From Pectinatus frisingensis (GTDB lineage: Bacteria > Bacillota > Negativicutes > Selenomonadales > Selenomonadaceae), in assembly GCF_015732285.1 (NCBI RefSeq), contig NZ_WIQU01000054.1:88707-152706 (forward strand): 64,000 bases of DNA, given 5' to 3'. Below, in pieces: positions 37,918-47,019 of the stretch (position 1 is the stretch's first letter; each line of letters opens with the position of its first letter). A program made the translations under genes and the position numbers. Below the pieces are notes generated by a model that did not search any database, was not told the DNA's origin, and saw only the letters and a list, made by a program, of their open reading frames with translations.

Positions 37918-40707
37918 ATGCAACAAGCAGATATGGTAAATAAATTTATTAATGAAAAATGTATTTTTGGGGATGTTGTAGAAAAAATAAAAAACGGAAC
38001 CAGTCCGGGAATCCAAGCTATTGATATTCAAAAACAACTGGGAATATTAAGGAATAATGCCAGTGGAATATTAAATAATTTGTGTAAAAAGGGCACACTG
38101 GTAAAAATAAATAGCCGCCCGGTCACTTTTTTACCATATAAAATTATTTCTCGGCTGTATGAACAATATAACATACCATTTAAAAATATTTATACATTAC
38201 AGGAACTACAGGAAAAAGTAATTGATGAGCGGTTAAACAGCCAAGATCCATTTGCATGCCTTCTGGGATATGATAGTAGTTTGCTTTATCAGGTAAGACA
38301 GGCTAAAGCTGCAATTGTTTATCCTCCTAAAGGACTTCATACATTGCTGCTGGGAGACAGTGGTGTTGGTAAGACTACTTTTGCCCAGGCTATACATGCA
38401 TATGGAATGTTGGTAAATAATAAAAACGCGAATAATTATCCATTTGTGACGTTTAATTGTGCAGATTATTTTAATAATCCGCAATTATTATTGTCGCAAT
38501 TATTTGGGCACAGCAAAAATGCATTTACAGGGGCTGATCATGATAAATCAGGTTTGGTTGAAAAGGCGGATGGTGGAGTGCTATTTCTTGATGAAATACA
38601 TAGGCTGCCTCCGGATGGGCAAGAAATGCTTTTCTATTTAATGGATAAAGGGGAGTACAATCGTTTGGGTGACAGCCGGAAAAGGAAAAGCAGCATTTTG
38701 ATTATTGCAGCCACAACGGAAAATCCGGCTACTGCACTTTTAAATACATTTATGCGGCGCATTCCGGTCAATATTATTTTGCCTAACTATAGAGATAAAC
38801 CAATAGCAGAAAAAATAGAAATAATAGAATATTTTTTTAAATATGAAGCTATAAATTTGAAACATCCGGTAAAAATAGCTCCGGAAGTTTTAAAAGCGTT
38901 GGCTTTATATGAATTTAGTGTGGGAAATATAGGACAATTACGTTCGGAAATAAGATTATTATGTGCTACAGCTTTTTTAGAATATTTGCAGAATAACCAG
39001 ACAATATATATAAATTATCAAATGTTGAATAAAGACATACGGACTGTTTTGTTTAATTATGCAAAAATGGATAAGGCTGTTACCTGCTATCTTGATATGT
39101 TTTCTGAAGACATCGAGATTTCACCGGAGGAAGATTCCAAAATTACTTTTGCTGAGGTGGAAAATAATATTTATGATGTTATAGTGGGAAAATTAAATAA
39201 ACTAAAAGAACAGGGAACGACTATTGAAAATATAAATGATATGCTGAAGAATGAAATAGACACATATTTAGGCGGAGTGAATAAATATTTTTCTAATTCA
39301 CGTTCTAATATAACAAACCTCTATAAATTGGTGTCTAAAGAGGTAGTTGATACTACGATCCAGTTTATAGAGTACGCCAGAAGAAAATTAAACGTAAATT
39401 TTAATAATTATTTTTTATTTGGATTGTCATTACATATTCAGGCGCTTCTTAAACGCAGTGGGCAAAAGTTAGCAGATGATGATAATAGGCATTTATTTAA
39501 GATAAAAGCAAAGCATCCCGACGAATTTGAAGCAGCTGGAGAAATGGTAAAATTGTTAACTGACAAATTTGGAATAATCATGCCTGAAAGTGAAAAAGGG
39601 TTTTTGGCGCTACTTCTTTGCCACAGTAAAATAGAAGCAGATACCAGTAAAATTGGGGTTATCGTAGTCTGTCATGGAGAATCTACAGCGATGAGTATGG
39701 CTGATACCTGCAATGCATTACTCAACACTGATCTGATGAAGGCAATTGATATGCCTTTGTATCAAAGCGTTGATGAGACATATAGAAAATTGAAAGCAAT
39801 GGTTTTGACTGTGAATAAGGGTAAAGGTGTAATCTTATTAGTAGACATGGGGTCGCTGCTTACCTTTGATAAAAGGTTGACAGCAGATACCGGAATAAAA
39901 GTAAAATTGATCGGAGCTGTATCAACGCCATTGGCCCTTGGTGTACTTCGTCATGTGCTTTATGATGTGGGCGATATAGATGATATATATATAAAAGAAA
40001 GTCAAAAAGAACAGCAGGAAAACGAACCGGTCAAACGAAAATCATTGGCTGTGCTGGCCGTATGTACCACAGGAAAAGGCAGCAGTGTAATAGTAAAAAA
40101 TATGCTGGACAAATTATTGGATAAATATTATGTGAACTCAATAAAAGTTTTTACAGTGGATTATGTAAATGTCAGGAAAAATTATGAGTTATTAAGTAAA
40201 AAATATAATATGGTAGCTGCTGTCGGTAATATTGATCCTATGCTGCCAATTCCTTTTTTCCCGATAAATCAATTGGTTTCAGAACAGGTACAACAAGTAT
40301 TTTTCCATTTGCTTGATGGCAGCATGGAAGGACCGGTATCTTTACCTAAAACAACGCAGATACCAACCATCTACGAAACGGCAAAGGAACTTTTAGAAAA
40401 ATATGTAAAATTTGTTAATCCTCGTCATGCTATTTTCAAAATACGTGATTTTATTGATGTAATTAATTATTCTCCACATAATAAAAATCTTACGTTGGAT
40501 TTAATAATTCATATTGGATGTGCATTGGACAGATGTGTGGGAAAAATAAATATTACTTTTGATGATCTTGATAAGTTTTACGTTATTAATAAGGAATTAT
40601 TTGTGAATATCCACAAGGCATTAAGACCGATTGAAGAAGATTATAATATAAAAGTGAGTGACGCTGAAATAGCATATATAGTAAAAATAATTACTACACA
40701 TGCGTAA
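37918..40707 (+). CDS. LevR-type sigma-54-dependent PTS activator (with EIIA- and EIIB-like domains)
   Basis: A 929-residue activator. It has an N-terminal winged helix and an AAA+ domain (Walker A GDSGVGKT at 146-153, DEIH Walker B). The sigma-54 loop reads NAFTGA (201-206) instead of GAFTGA. A first PRD (about 470-570) and a mannose-type EIIA with His586 (VVCHGESTAMSM) follow. Next is a Gat-type EIIB domain with Cys716 (AVCTTGKGSS), then a C-terminal PRD. The full LevR domain order is present, unlike the shorter relative at 20113. It should activate the divergent galactitol-type operon in response to PTS phosphorylation. Confidence 0.93.
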   Translation: MQQADMVNKFINEKCIFGDVVEKIKNGTSPGIQAIDIQKQLGILRNNASGILNNLCKKGTLVKINSRPVTFLPYKIISRLYEQYNIPFKNIYTLQELQEKVIDERLNSQDPFACLLGYDSSLLYQVRQAKAAIVYPPKGLHTLLLGDSGVGKTTFAQAIHAYGMLVNNKNANNYPFVTFNCADYFNNPQLLLSQLFGHSKNAFTGADHDKSGLVEKADGGVLFLDEIHRLPPDGQEMLFYLMDKGEYNRLGDSRKRKSSILIIAATTENPATALLNTFMRRIPVNIILPNYRDKPIAEKIEIIEYFFKYEAINLKHPVKIAPEVLKALALYEFSVGNIGQLRSEIRLLCATAFLEYLQNNQTIYINYQMLNKDIRTVLFNYAKMDKAVTCYLDMFSEDIEISPEEDSKITFAEVENNIYDVIVGKLNKLKEQGTTIENINDMLKNEIDTYLGGVNKYFSNSRSNITNLYKLVSKEVVDTTIQFIEYARRKLNVNFNNYFLFGLSLHIQALLKRSGQKLADDDNRHLFKIKAKHPDEFEAAGEMVKLLTDKFGIIMPESEKGFLALLLCHSKIEADTSKIGVIVVCHGESTAMSMADTCNALLNTDLMKAIDMPLYQSVDETYRKLKAMVLTVNKGKGVILLVDMGSLLTFDKRLTADTGIKVKLIGAVSTPLALGVLRHVLYDVGDIDDIYIKESQKEQQENEPVKRKSLAVLAVCTTGKGSSVIVKNMLDKLLDKYYVNSIKVFTVDYVNVRKNYELLSKKYNMVAAVGNIDPMLPIPFFPINQLVSEQVQQVFFHLLDGSMEGPVSLPKTTQIPTIYETAKELLEKYVKFVNPRHAIFKIRDFIDVINYSPHNKNLTLDLIIHIGCALDRCVGKINITFDDLDKFYVINKELFVNIHKALRPIEEDYNIKVSDAEIAYIVKIITTHA

Positions 40708-40746
40708 AATTATTTTCATTATATACTTTGTTGTAATATACAAAAT

Positions 40747-40814
40747 CCGCCATAAAATAAAGCCTCTGTTCATCAAATGTGTATTTGGTAAACAGAGGCT
40801 TTATTTTATGGCGG
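40747..40814. terminator. Bidirectional terminator with a perfect 24-bp stem
   Basis: Bases 40747-40770 are the exact complement of 40791-40814. The 20-base loop can pair further (CAAAT with ATTTG). AAAATAAAGCC and GGCTTTATTTT give T tracts in both directions. It lies between the activator and the convergent DeoR gene. The stem is unusually long for a terminator. Confidence 0.85.
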
Positions 40815-40829
40815 TCATAGCGATGAACT

Positions 40830-41633
40830 TCAATAGACAATGTTTATATTTTGAGATTGATATTCCTGAAGAATATCGGAGGAGACTTTAGAATCGGTAA
40901 TTATTGTGTCAATTTTATCTGTAGGACAAAAACTGGCTGTGGATACTACATCAAATTTGGAAGAATCAATAAGGGCAATTATTTTATGGGAATGTTTAAT
41001 AACGACACGTTTAAGTTCCACTTCATACGGATTAAAGTCAGTAATTCCGGATTTTATTGTCATACCATATCCTGATACAAATGCGAGGTCTATGTTTAAA
41101 TTATCAAAAATGCCGGCGCCGAGCGTTCCTTCAATATAGGCTGCATCTTTACCTACGATACCGCCTACGAATATGACTGTGATATATGGATTGGTCACTA
41201 AAGTGGACATTATATGCAGGCCGTGGGTTACCACAATCAGATTTTTTTGTAAAGCAGCAAGTTTTTGGGCGATAACCAATGCTGTAGTCCCTGAGTCCAA
41301 ATAAATGGAACCTCTTTCGGTAATGTAGGAAAGGGCTTTTTTTGCTATGTAGTCCTTTTCTTCTATACATTTTTTTTCTCTGGATACGAAACTGTAGCTG
41401 TCATTATTGTCAATTGAAAAAATATGATTGGCGTCAGGAACTCTTAACTGGGTATCTGCTAAAGTTGCGCCGCCATGAGCCCTTACTATAAGATTTTTTG
41501 CCTCTAGTTCTTTCATATCATTTCTTGCCGTTGTAGCAGATACGTTGAATTTATCACATATTTGCTGTGTTGTTATTTTACCATGTCCTTTTATATGCTC
41601 TAGTATGATATTCTGTCGCTCTATAGCAAACAT
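40830..41633 (-). CDS. DeoR family transcriptional regulator
   Basis: A 267-residue DeoR-type repressor. The N-terminal helix-turn-helix (HGKITTQQICDKFNVSATTA) is followed by the sugar-phosphate sensor domain (SIYLDSGTTALVIAQKL, then VVTHGLHIMSTL). The frame is open to TTG 41666, but ATG 41633 has GGGAGG nine bases upstream. It is divergent from the transketolase operon and probably regulates it in response to a phosphorylated sugar. Confidence 0.92.
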   Translation of the reverse strand: MFAIERQNIILEHIKGHGKITTQQICDKFNVSATTARNDMKELEAKNLIVRAHGGATLADTQLRVPDANHIFSIDNNDSYSFVSREKKCIEEKDYIAKKALSYITERGSIYLDSGTTALVIAQKLAALQKNLIVVTHGLHIMSTLVTNPYITVIFVGGIVGKDAAYIEGTLGAGIFDNLNIDLAFVSGYGMTIKSGITDFNPYEVELKRVVIKHSHKIIALIDSSKFDVVSTASFCPTDKIDTIITDSKVSSDILQEYQSQNINIVY

Positions 41634-42044
41634 AGCACAAAACCTCCCTAGATTAAGATTCGTCAAAGATAAAGTTAAGTACTCTACAATGATATTAATA
41701 TTATATAGTATGTGGGAAAATTTGACAATTATTTTGTGTGCTTAACAACAAAATAAAAAAATAAATAAAAGAATGCGAGTGTAAAAGAGGAAGAAATAGG
41801 CAAAACATAAAAATAAGTAAAAAAATAAGTAAAAAAATCCTTGAAATAAAAAAAAAATTTGCTATAATAAAAAATAAATAAAAGATAACATATATAAACA
41901 AAGTTAAACGATAATAAAACATAAATGCTTTCGACAAATTTGTAATATTATAGCAAATAAAGTAAGTTTACTTTGTTTAATTACTGCTAATTTTTAGGGA
42001 GGTTCATTTACCTATTAAGTCTAAATTAAAAAGTTGCGAATGAA
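41634..42044. other. Divergent promoter region, DeoR/transketolase
   Basis: No gene. Minus-strand promoter for deoR: TTGTCA (41723-41728), 17 bases, TATAAT (41700-41705). Plus-strand promoter: TTGAAA (41841-41846), 16 bases, TATAAT (41863-41868). AAAGTAA (41959-41965) and TTACTTT (41968-41974) form a compact palindrome downstream of the plus promoter, a fair candidate for the DeoR operator. GGGAGG at 41998-42003 looks like a ribosome binding site but has no standard start codon after it. Confidence 0.65.
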
Positions 42045-42839
42045 TTGCGCAAAAATATAATAACAGCGACATTCAATGCAAAATCAGGACATCCAGGTGG
42101 TTCATTATCGGCAGCAGATATATTGTCATATCTGTATTTTGAGGAAATGAATGTAGACAGTAAAGCTCCGCATGATGAAAACCGCGATAGATTTGTGTTA
42201 TCAAAAGGGCATGCAGCCCCGGCATTGTATTCGGTTCTGGCGTTAAAAGGATATATTCCGGCGAAAGATCTGAAGACATTGCGCCACATTGATTCATACC
42301 TGCAGGGACATCCGGACATGAAACATACGCCGGGTGTTGATATGTCAACGGGGTCATTGGGACAGGGAATCTCGGCTGCGGTAGGAATGGCACTATCGGC
42401 TAAGGTACAAAATAAAAGCTTCCGGATTTATGCGATGCTGGGAGATGGAGAACTGCAGGAAGGGCAGGTCTGGGAAGCGTCGATGTTTGCGGGAAGCCAT
42501 GGACTTGATAACCTGACAGTTGTGGTGGATAACAATAACCTGCAGATAGACGGCACGGTAAGGGAAATATGCTCACCCTATCCGATAGGGGAAAAATTCA
42601 GGGCCTTCAATTTTCACGTTATAAATATAGATGCACATGATTTTGACCAGATAAGGGCAGCATTTAAAGAAGCGAAAAGCAGCAAAGGAAAGCCGACAGC
42701 GATCATAGCCAAAAGCATTAAGGGAAAAGGCGTATCCTTTATGGAAAATGCAGTAGGCTGGCATGGTAAAGCACCGAATGAAGAACAATATAAACAAGCT
42801 ATGCAGGAACTGGAAAAAAATGGGGAGGTGTCAGCATGA
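42045..42839 (+). CDS. Transketolase, N-terminal (TPP-binding) subunit; unusual 5' end
   Basis: At least 264 residues, the first half of a split transketolase. SGHPGGSLSAADIL, the His of KGHAAPAL and the TPP site GDGELQEGQVWEA are present. It pairs with the next gene to move two-carbon units between sugar phosphates. Only TTG 42045 gives an in-frame start, and no ribosome binding site precedes it. The in-frame codons before it read KVANEL, which fits the family, but are cut off by TAA at 42027-42029. The strong GGGAGG lies 41 bases upstream. The true N-terminus is uncertain. The stop overlaps the next ATG by four bases. Confidence 0.85.
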   Translation: MRKNIITATFNAKSGHPGGSLSAADILSYLYFEEMNVDSKAPHDENRDRFVLSKGHAAPALYSVLALKGYIPAKDLKTLRHIDSYLQGHPDMKHTPGVDMSTGSLGQGISAAVGMALSAKVQNKSFRIYAMLGDGELQEGQVWEASMFAGSHGLDNLTVVVDNNNLQIDGTVREICSPYPIGEKFRAFNFHVINIDAHDFDQIRAAFKEAKSSKGKPTAIIAKSIKGKGVSFMENAVGWHGKAPNEEQYKQAMQELEKNGEVSA

Positions 42840-43774
42840 CAACGGTAAAAACGGCGACACGGGAAAGCTATGGCAATGCGCTGGTGGAATTGTATAAGAA
42901 ACATGATGACATTATAGTCATGGATGCGGATCTGGCAGCGGCGACGAAAACCGGTATTTTCAAGAAGGCATATCCCGAACGGCATATTGACTGCGGGATT
43001 GCCGAAGCCAATATGATGGGTATGGCGGCAGGAATATCGACTACGGGACTGGTTCCTTTTGTCAGCACTTTTGCAATGTTTGCAGCCGGCCGGGCTTTTG
43101 AACAAGTGAGAAACTCCATTGGTTACCCGCACCTTAATGTAAAAATTGGCGCGACCCATGCCGGAATATCGGTAGGTGAAGATGGGGCGACACATCAGTG
43201 CAATGAAGATATTGCCTTGATGCGCACCATACCGGGCATGGTGATTATTAATCCGTCTGATGATATAGAAGCCAGGGCAGCTGTGACAGCGGCATATGAT
43301 CATGACGGGCCGGTATATATGCGGTTTGGCAGGCTGGCAATTCCGGTGATAAATGATAGGGCAGATTATAAATTTGAGCTGGGAAAAGGTGTTACTTTGC
43401 GCGAAGGGACCGATGCGACGATCATTGCCACGGGGCTTTGCACAGGGGCATCCCTGGAAGCTGCTGAAAAGATGGCGCAGCGGGGACTGGATGTCGGAGT
43501 TATAAACATCCATACTATTAAACCTATCGATAAGGAAATAATTGTAAAGGCCGCCGAAAAGACAAAAAAAATCATAACGGTCGAGGAACATTCAGTGATC
43601 GGCGGACTGGGCGGAGCGGTATGCGAAGTATTGTCGGAAAATTGTCCGAGCACTGTTCTGCGGATCGGTGTAAATGACTGTTTCGGACATTCGGGTCCGG
43701 CAACAGCGTTATTGCATGAATTCGGGCTTGATGCCGAAGGTATTGATAATAAAGTGAGCAGTTTTTTAAAGTGA
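42836..43774 (+). CDS. Transketolase, C-terminal subunit
   Basis: A 312-residue second half of transketolase. It contains the pyrimidine-binding domain (IVMDADLAAATKTGIFKKAY, then DCGIAEANMMGMAAGISTTG, GEDGATHQ) and the C-terminal regulatory domain (ITVEEHSVIGGLGGAVCEVL). ATG overlaps the stop of the N-subunit (ATGA), behind GGGGAGGTG. G+C is visibly higher than in the neighbours, which suggests a different origin. Confidence 0.94.
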   Translation: MTTVKTATRESYGNALVELYKKHDDIIVMDADLAAATKTGIFKKAYPERHIDCGIAEANMMGMAAGISTTGLVPFVSTFAMFAAGRAFEQVRNSIGYPHLNVKIGATHAGISVGEDGATHQCNEDIALMRTIPGMVIINPSDDIEARAAVTAAYDHDGPVYMRFGRLAIPVINDRADYKFELGKGVTLREGTDATIIATGLCTGASLEAAEKMAQRGLDVGVINIHTIKPIDKEIIVKAAEKTKKIITVEEHSVIGGLGGAVCEVLSENCPSTVLRIGVNDCFGHSGPATALLHEFGLDAEGIDNKVSSFLK

Positions 43775-43811
43775 ATTAATGTTTATTTTATAATTATAGG
43801 GGGAAAATATA

Positions 43812-44273
43812 ATGAAAATAGCTATTGGCTGTGATGAAGCAGCATATAATTTAAAAATGATTTTGAAACAGCATTTGGAATCAAAAGGATATGAAGTAGA
43901 TGATTTTGGTGCTGAAAAGGGTGAAACAGTACTTTATCCGGATGTTGCCTATAAAGTGGCTGATGCTGTTGCTGCAGGTAAATATAAAAAAGCTGTTCTG
44001 GTTTGCGGAACTGGACTTGGTATGTGCATCTGTGCTAATAAAGTACCTGGTGTTCGTGCTGCTGTATGTCATGATCAGTACTCTGCTCAACGCAGCAGAT
44101 TAAGTAATAATGCTCAGATAATCTGTATGGGTGAACGTGTTATCGGGACAGAATTAGCAAAAGCTTTATTGGACACATGGCTTGACTGCGAATTTTCGGA
44201 ACAGTCAAGATCTCAGCCTAAGGTACTCCGTATAAATGAATTGGAACAAGAACATATAAAGGCAGCCAAATAA
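43812..44273 (+). CDS. RpiB/LacA/LacB family sugar-phosphate isomerase
   Basis: A 153-residue isomerase with GCDEAAY near the N-terminus and the catalytic Cys65 in VLVCGTGLGMCICANKVPGV. The family includes ribose-5-phosphate isomerase B, galactose-6-phosphate isomerase and erythrose-4-phosphate isomerases. Next to transketolase, a pentose- or tetrose-phosphate role is most likely; the exact substrate cannot be told from sequence alone. Confidence 0.9.
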   Translation: MKIAIGCDEAAYNLKMILKQHLESKGYEVDDFGAEKGETVLYPDVAYKVADAVAAGKYKKAVLVCGTGLGMCICANKVPGVRAAVCHDQYSAQRSRLSNNAQIICMGERVIGTELAKALLDTWLDCEFSEQSRSQPKVLRINELEQEHIKAAK

Positions 44274-44366
44274 GAATAGTAAGCTTAGGAGCAGTTTGTT
44301 GATAAAAGTAAGTTCAGGGTAAAAATGTATTGGATAAAAATTATTTTACTTTTGGAGTGATGTTTG

Positions 44367-45332
44367 ATGGCAAAAGTAACTACTACAGAAATGTTTAAAA
44401 AAGCATATCAGGGTGGTTATGCAATTGGGGCTTTTAATGTGAATAATATGGAAATTATTCAAGGAATTACGGAAGCTGCCAAAGAGGAAAATGCACCATT
44501 GATACTCCAGGTATCTGCTGGAGCACGTAAGTATGCCAAGCATGTATATTTAACGAAACTGGTTGAAGCAGCGATTGAGGATACTGATCTGCCAATCGCT
44601 CTGCATTTGGATCATGGGGCAGATTTTGAAATATGCAAAGCATGTATTGACGGTGGATTTACATCTGTAATGATTGACGGTTCCAAGCATACTTTTAAAG
44701 ACAATGTGGAGCTTACTAAACGCGTTGTTGATTATGCACATAAGAAGGGCGTTGTGGTAGAAGGTGAATTGGGAAGACTGGCCGGTATTGAAGATGATGT
44801 AAATGTAGCGGCGAATGATTCATCGTATACACAGCCGGAAGAAGTAGAAGAATTTGTCAAATCTACTGGTGTGGATTCATTAGCAATTGCCATTGGTACA
44901 AGTCATGGGGCATTTAAATTTACACCGGAACAATGTACTAAAAATGAAGACGGTGTCTTAGTACCGCCGCCGCTTCGTTTTGATATTCTCAAAAAGGTCG
45001 AAAAGCGATTGCCAAATTTTCCGATAGTATTGCATGGTGCTTCATCTGTTATTCCTAAATATGTTAAAATTATTAATGATAACGGAGGAAATCTTGCTGA
45101 TGCTGTTGGTATTCCGGAAGATCAGTTAAGAAAAGCAGCAAAATCAGCCGTGTGCAAGATCAATATTGATTCCGATTTACGATTGGCATTGACAGCAGGA
45201 ATTCGTGAGCATATGGCAGCTCATCCGGATCACTTCGATCCTCGTCAGTACTTGTCACCGGCAAGAGATTATATCAAGGAACTTGTTAAGCATAAGATAA
45301 CTGATGTTCTTGGCTGTGCGGGTAAGGCCTGA
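44367..45332 (+). CDS. fba: Class II fructose-bisphosphate-type aldolase
   Basis: A 321-residue zinc aldolase. LHLDHGADFEICKACID holds the catalytic Asp and a zinc His. GELGRLAGIEDDV, AIGTSHGAFKF and LHGASSVIP give the remaining ligands. It splits fructose-1,6-bisphosphate, or possibly tagatose- or sedoheptulose-bisphosphate, to DHAP and an aldose phosphate. ATG 44367 (spacing nine bases from GGAG) is preferred to TTG 44364. It follows the isomerase gene in the same operon. Confidence 0.93.
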   Translation: MAKVTTTEMFKKAYQGGYAIGAFNVNNMEIIQGITEAAKEENAPLILQVSAGARKYAKHVYLTKLVEAAIEDTDLPIALHLDHGADFEICKACIDGGFTSVMIDGSKHTFKDNVELTKRVVDYAHKKGVVVEGELGRLAGIEDDVNVAANDSSYTQPEEVEEFVKSTGVDSLAIAIGTSHGAFKFTPEQCTKNEDGVLVPPPLRFDILKKVEKRLPNFPIVLHGASSVIPKYVKIINDNGGNLADAVGIPEDQLRKAAKSAVCKINIDSDLRLALTAGIREHMAAHPDHFDPRQYLSPARDYIKELVKHKITDVLGCAGKA

Positions 45333-45389
45333 TCATTTTCCAAACAGAATGTTTATCATATGATAATACTGGCCTTTAAATCAGGGAAG

Positions 45390-45437
45390 GGAGTGTAAAA
45401 TGCGACTTTGTAGTGCCGTGGTTTTACACTCCTTTTA
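45390..45437 (+). terminator. Terminator after the aldolase gene
   Basis: GGAGTGTAAAA (45390-45400) pairs perfectly with TTTTACACTCC (45422-45432), followed by TTTTAT. It ends the transketolase-isomerase-aldolase transcript and rules out upstream starts for the next gene. Confidence 0.88.
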
Positions 45438-45501
45438 TATTGATTTAAGTGATGAAAGTCTTTATTATTATAATAAAGATATGATGAAGGGAAGGATATA
45501 T

Positions 45502-47019
45502 ATGTCGGATGATAAGGTAATAATGAATCTGCAAAATGGCAGTGATGTTCGTGGCGTGGCATTAGAAGGTGTTGCCGGTGAAAATGTCACATTGACAAGG
45601 GAATATACAAATCGTATTACAGGGGCATTTGTTAAGTGGTTAGCTGATAAAACAGGAAAAAAAGAAACCAAACTGAAAATCGCGGTTGGGCATGATTCAA
45701 GGTTGTCGGCAGATTTTTTACAAGAACAAGTCATAAAGGCTGTTTTAGGATTAGGAGCTGTGGCATACGATTGTGGTTTAGCAACAACACCGGCTATGTT
45801 TATGTCGTTGGTGTACAATGAGACTAAGTTTGATGGTTCAATCATGATAACAGCAAGTCATTTACCTTTTAACCGTAATGGTTTGAAATTTTTTACAATT
45901 GATGGCGGCATGGAAAAAAGTGATTTGACTGAAGTATTAAAAATTGCAGGGCAAATAAGGGCATTGGAAGCAGATCTTCAAAAAGTTATAAGTTGTAATT
46001 TGATAGATATTTATGCTCAGGACCTTTGTCAAAAAATTCGCAAGGGAATAGATTCGACCGATTTTTATCATCCTTTGCATGGATTGCATATTGTTGTGGA
46101 TGCGGGCAATGGGGCCGGAGGTTTTTTTGTGGAAAAAGTTTTAGGGCAACTTGGTGCTGATACGTCGGGAAGTCAGTTCCTTGAACCGGACGGACATTTT
46201 CCCAATCATATTCCCAATCCGGAAAACAAGCAGGCAATGGAAGCTTTGCAAGGAGCTGTAATAAGGAATAAAGCTGATTTGGGGCTTATTTTTGATACAG
46301 ATGTTGACAGGATGTCGGCAGTCCTTTCTGATGGACGGGAAATCAGTCGTGATTCGCTTATTGCGATGATGGCTGCCATTTTGGCGCCGACTTATCCACA
46401 TTCAACAATTATTACCGATTCTGTGACATCAGATAAGCTTACTGATTTCTTACAGAATGTATTACATTTAAAACATCATCGTTATATGCGCGGTTATAAA
46501 AATGTAATTAATGAATGTAAGCGGCTTAATGCCAAGGGAGAAACATCGCCATTGGCAATTGAAACAAGCGGACATGGTGCACTTAAGGAAAATTACTATC
46601 TGGATGATGGAGCTTATTTGGCAGTTAAACTATTGATTGCCGCAGCACTTGCCAAAAGAGAAAATAAATCATTGGAAAACCTTATAGAAAAATTACAGCC
46701 GATTTTTGAAGAAGCTGAATATCGTATGGCGATAAAATGTGAGGATTTCAAAGCTTATGGGAAAAATGTTCTTAAAACTTTTGAAGAACGCGCCAGAGAA
46801 AAAGGTTATACTGTAGTAACCCCTTCTTATGAAGGTGTCCGTTTATCATTTAAAGGTAATGCAAATGGCTGGGCTTTGTTGCGACAGTCGCTGCATGATC
46901 CCAAAATGCCTTTGAATGTGGAAGGCAATGGTGCAGGTGACTGCAAAAAAATAACGGATATGGTAAAAGAGCTTTTACAGGGATTTGATAAATTGGATAC
47001 AAATGTTTTGAACAGATAA
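45502..47019 (+). CDS. Phosphoglucomutase/phosphomannomutase family protein
   Basis: A 505-residue alpha-D-phosphohexomutase. The phosphoserine is Ser119 (ITASHLPFNRNG), the metal loop is FDTDVDRMSAV and the sugar-binding loop is IETSGHGALKEN. The C-terminal phosphate loop reads RQSLHDP where classical enzymes have RxSGTEP. The frame is open to 45400, but that start lies in the terminator hairpin; ATG 45502 has AAGGGAAGG upstream. It could feed glucose-1-phosphate or mannose-1-phosphate pathways, or act on another sugar phosphate. Confidence 0.9.
   Translation: MSDDKVIMNLQNGSDVRGVALEGVAGENVTLTREYTNRITGAFVKWLADKTGKKETKLKIAVGHDSRLSADFLQEQVIKAVLGLGAVAYDCGLATTPAMFMSLVYNETKFDGSIMITASHLPFNRNGLKFFTIDGGMEKSDLTEVLKIAGQIRALEADLQKVISCNLIDIYAQDLCQKIRKGIDSTDFYHPLHGLHIVVDAGNGAGGFFVEKVLGQLGADTSGSQFLEPDGHFPNHIPNPENKQAMEALQGAVIRNKADLGLIFDTDVDRMSAVLSDGREISRDSLIAMMAAILAPTYPHSTIITDSVTSDKLTDFLQNVLHLKHHRYMRGYKNVINECKRLNAKGETSPLAIETSGHGALKENYYLDDGAYLAVKLLIAAALAKRENKSLENLIEKLQPIFEEAEYRMAIKCEDFKAYGKNVLKTFEERAREKGYTVVTPSYEGVRLSFKGNANGWALLRQSLHDPKMPLNVEGNGAGDCKKITDMVKELLQGFDKLDTNVLNR

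Noticed and set aside
42614..43591. A 325-codon open frame on the minus strand opposite the transketolase genes
   Set aside because: It is the mirror of two well-supported transketolase subunits. It has a Cys-, His- and Arg-rich random-looking composition and no recognisable motif.
45400..45501. Upstream start of the phosphohexomutase at 45400
   Set aside because: The codon lies inside the terminator hairpin of the preceding gene and the extra residues do not fit the family.
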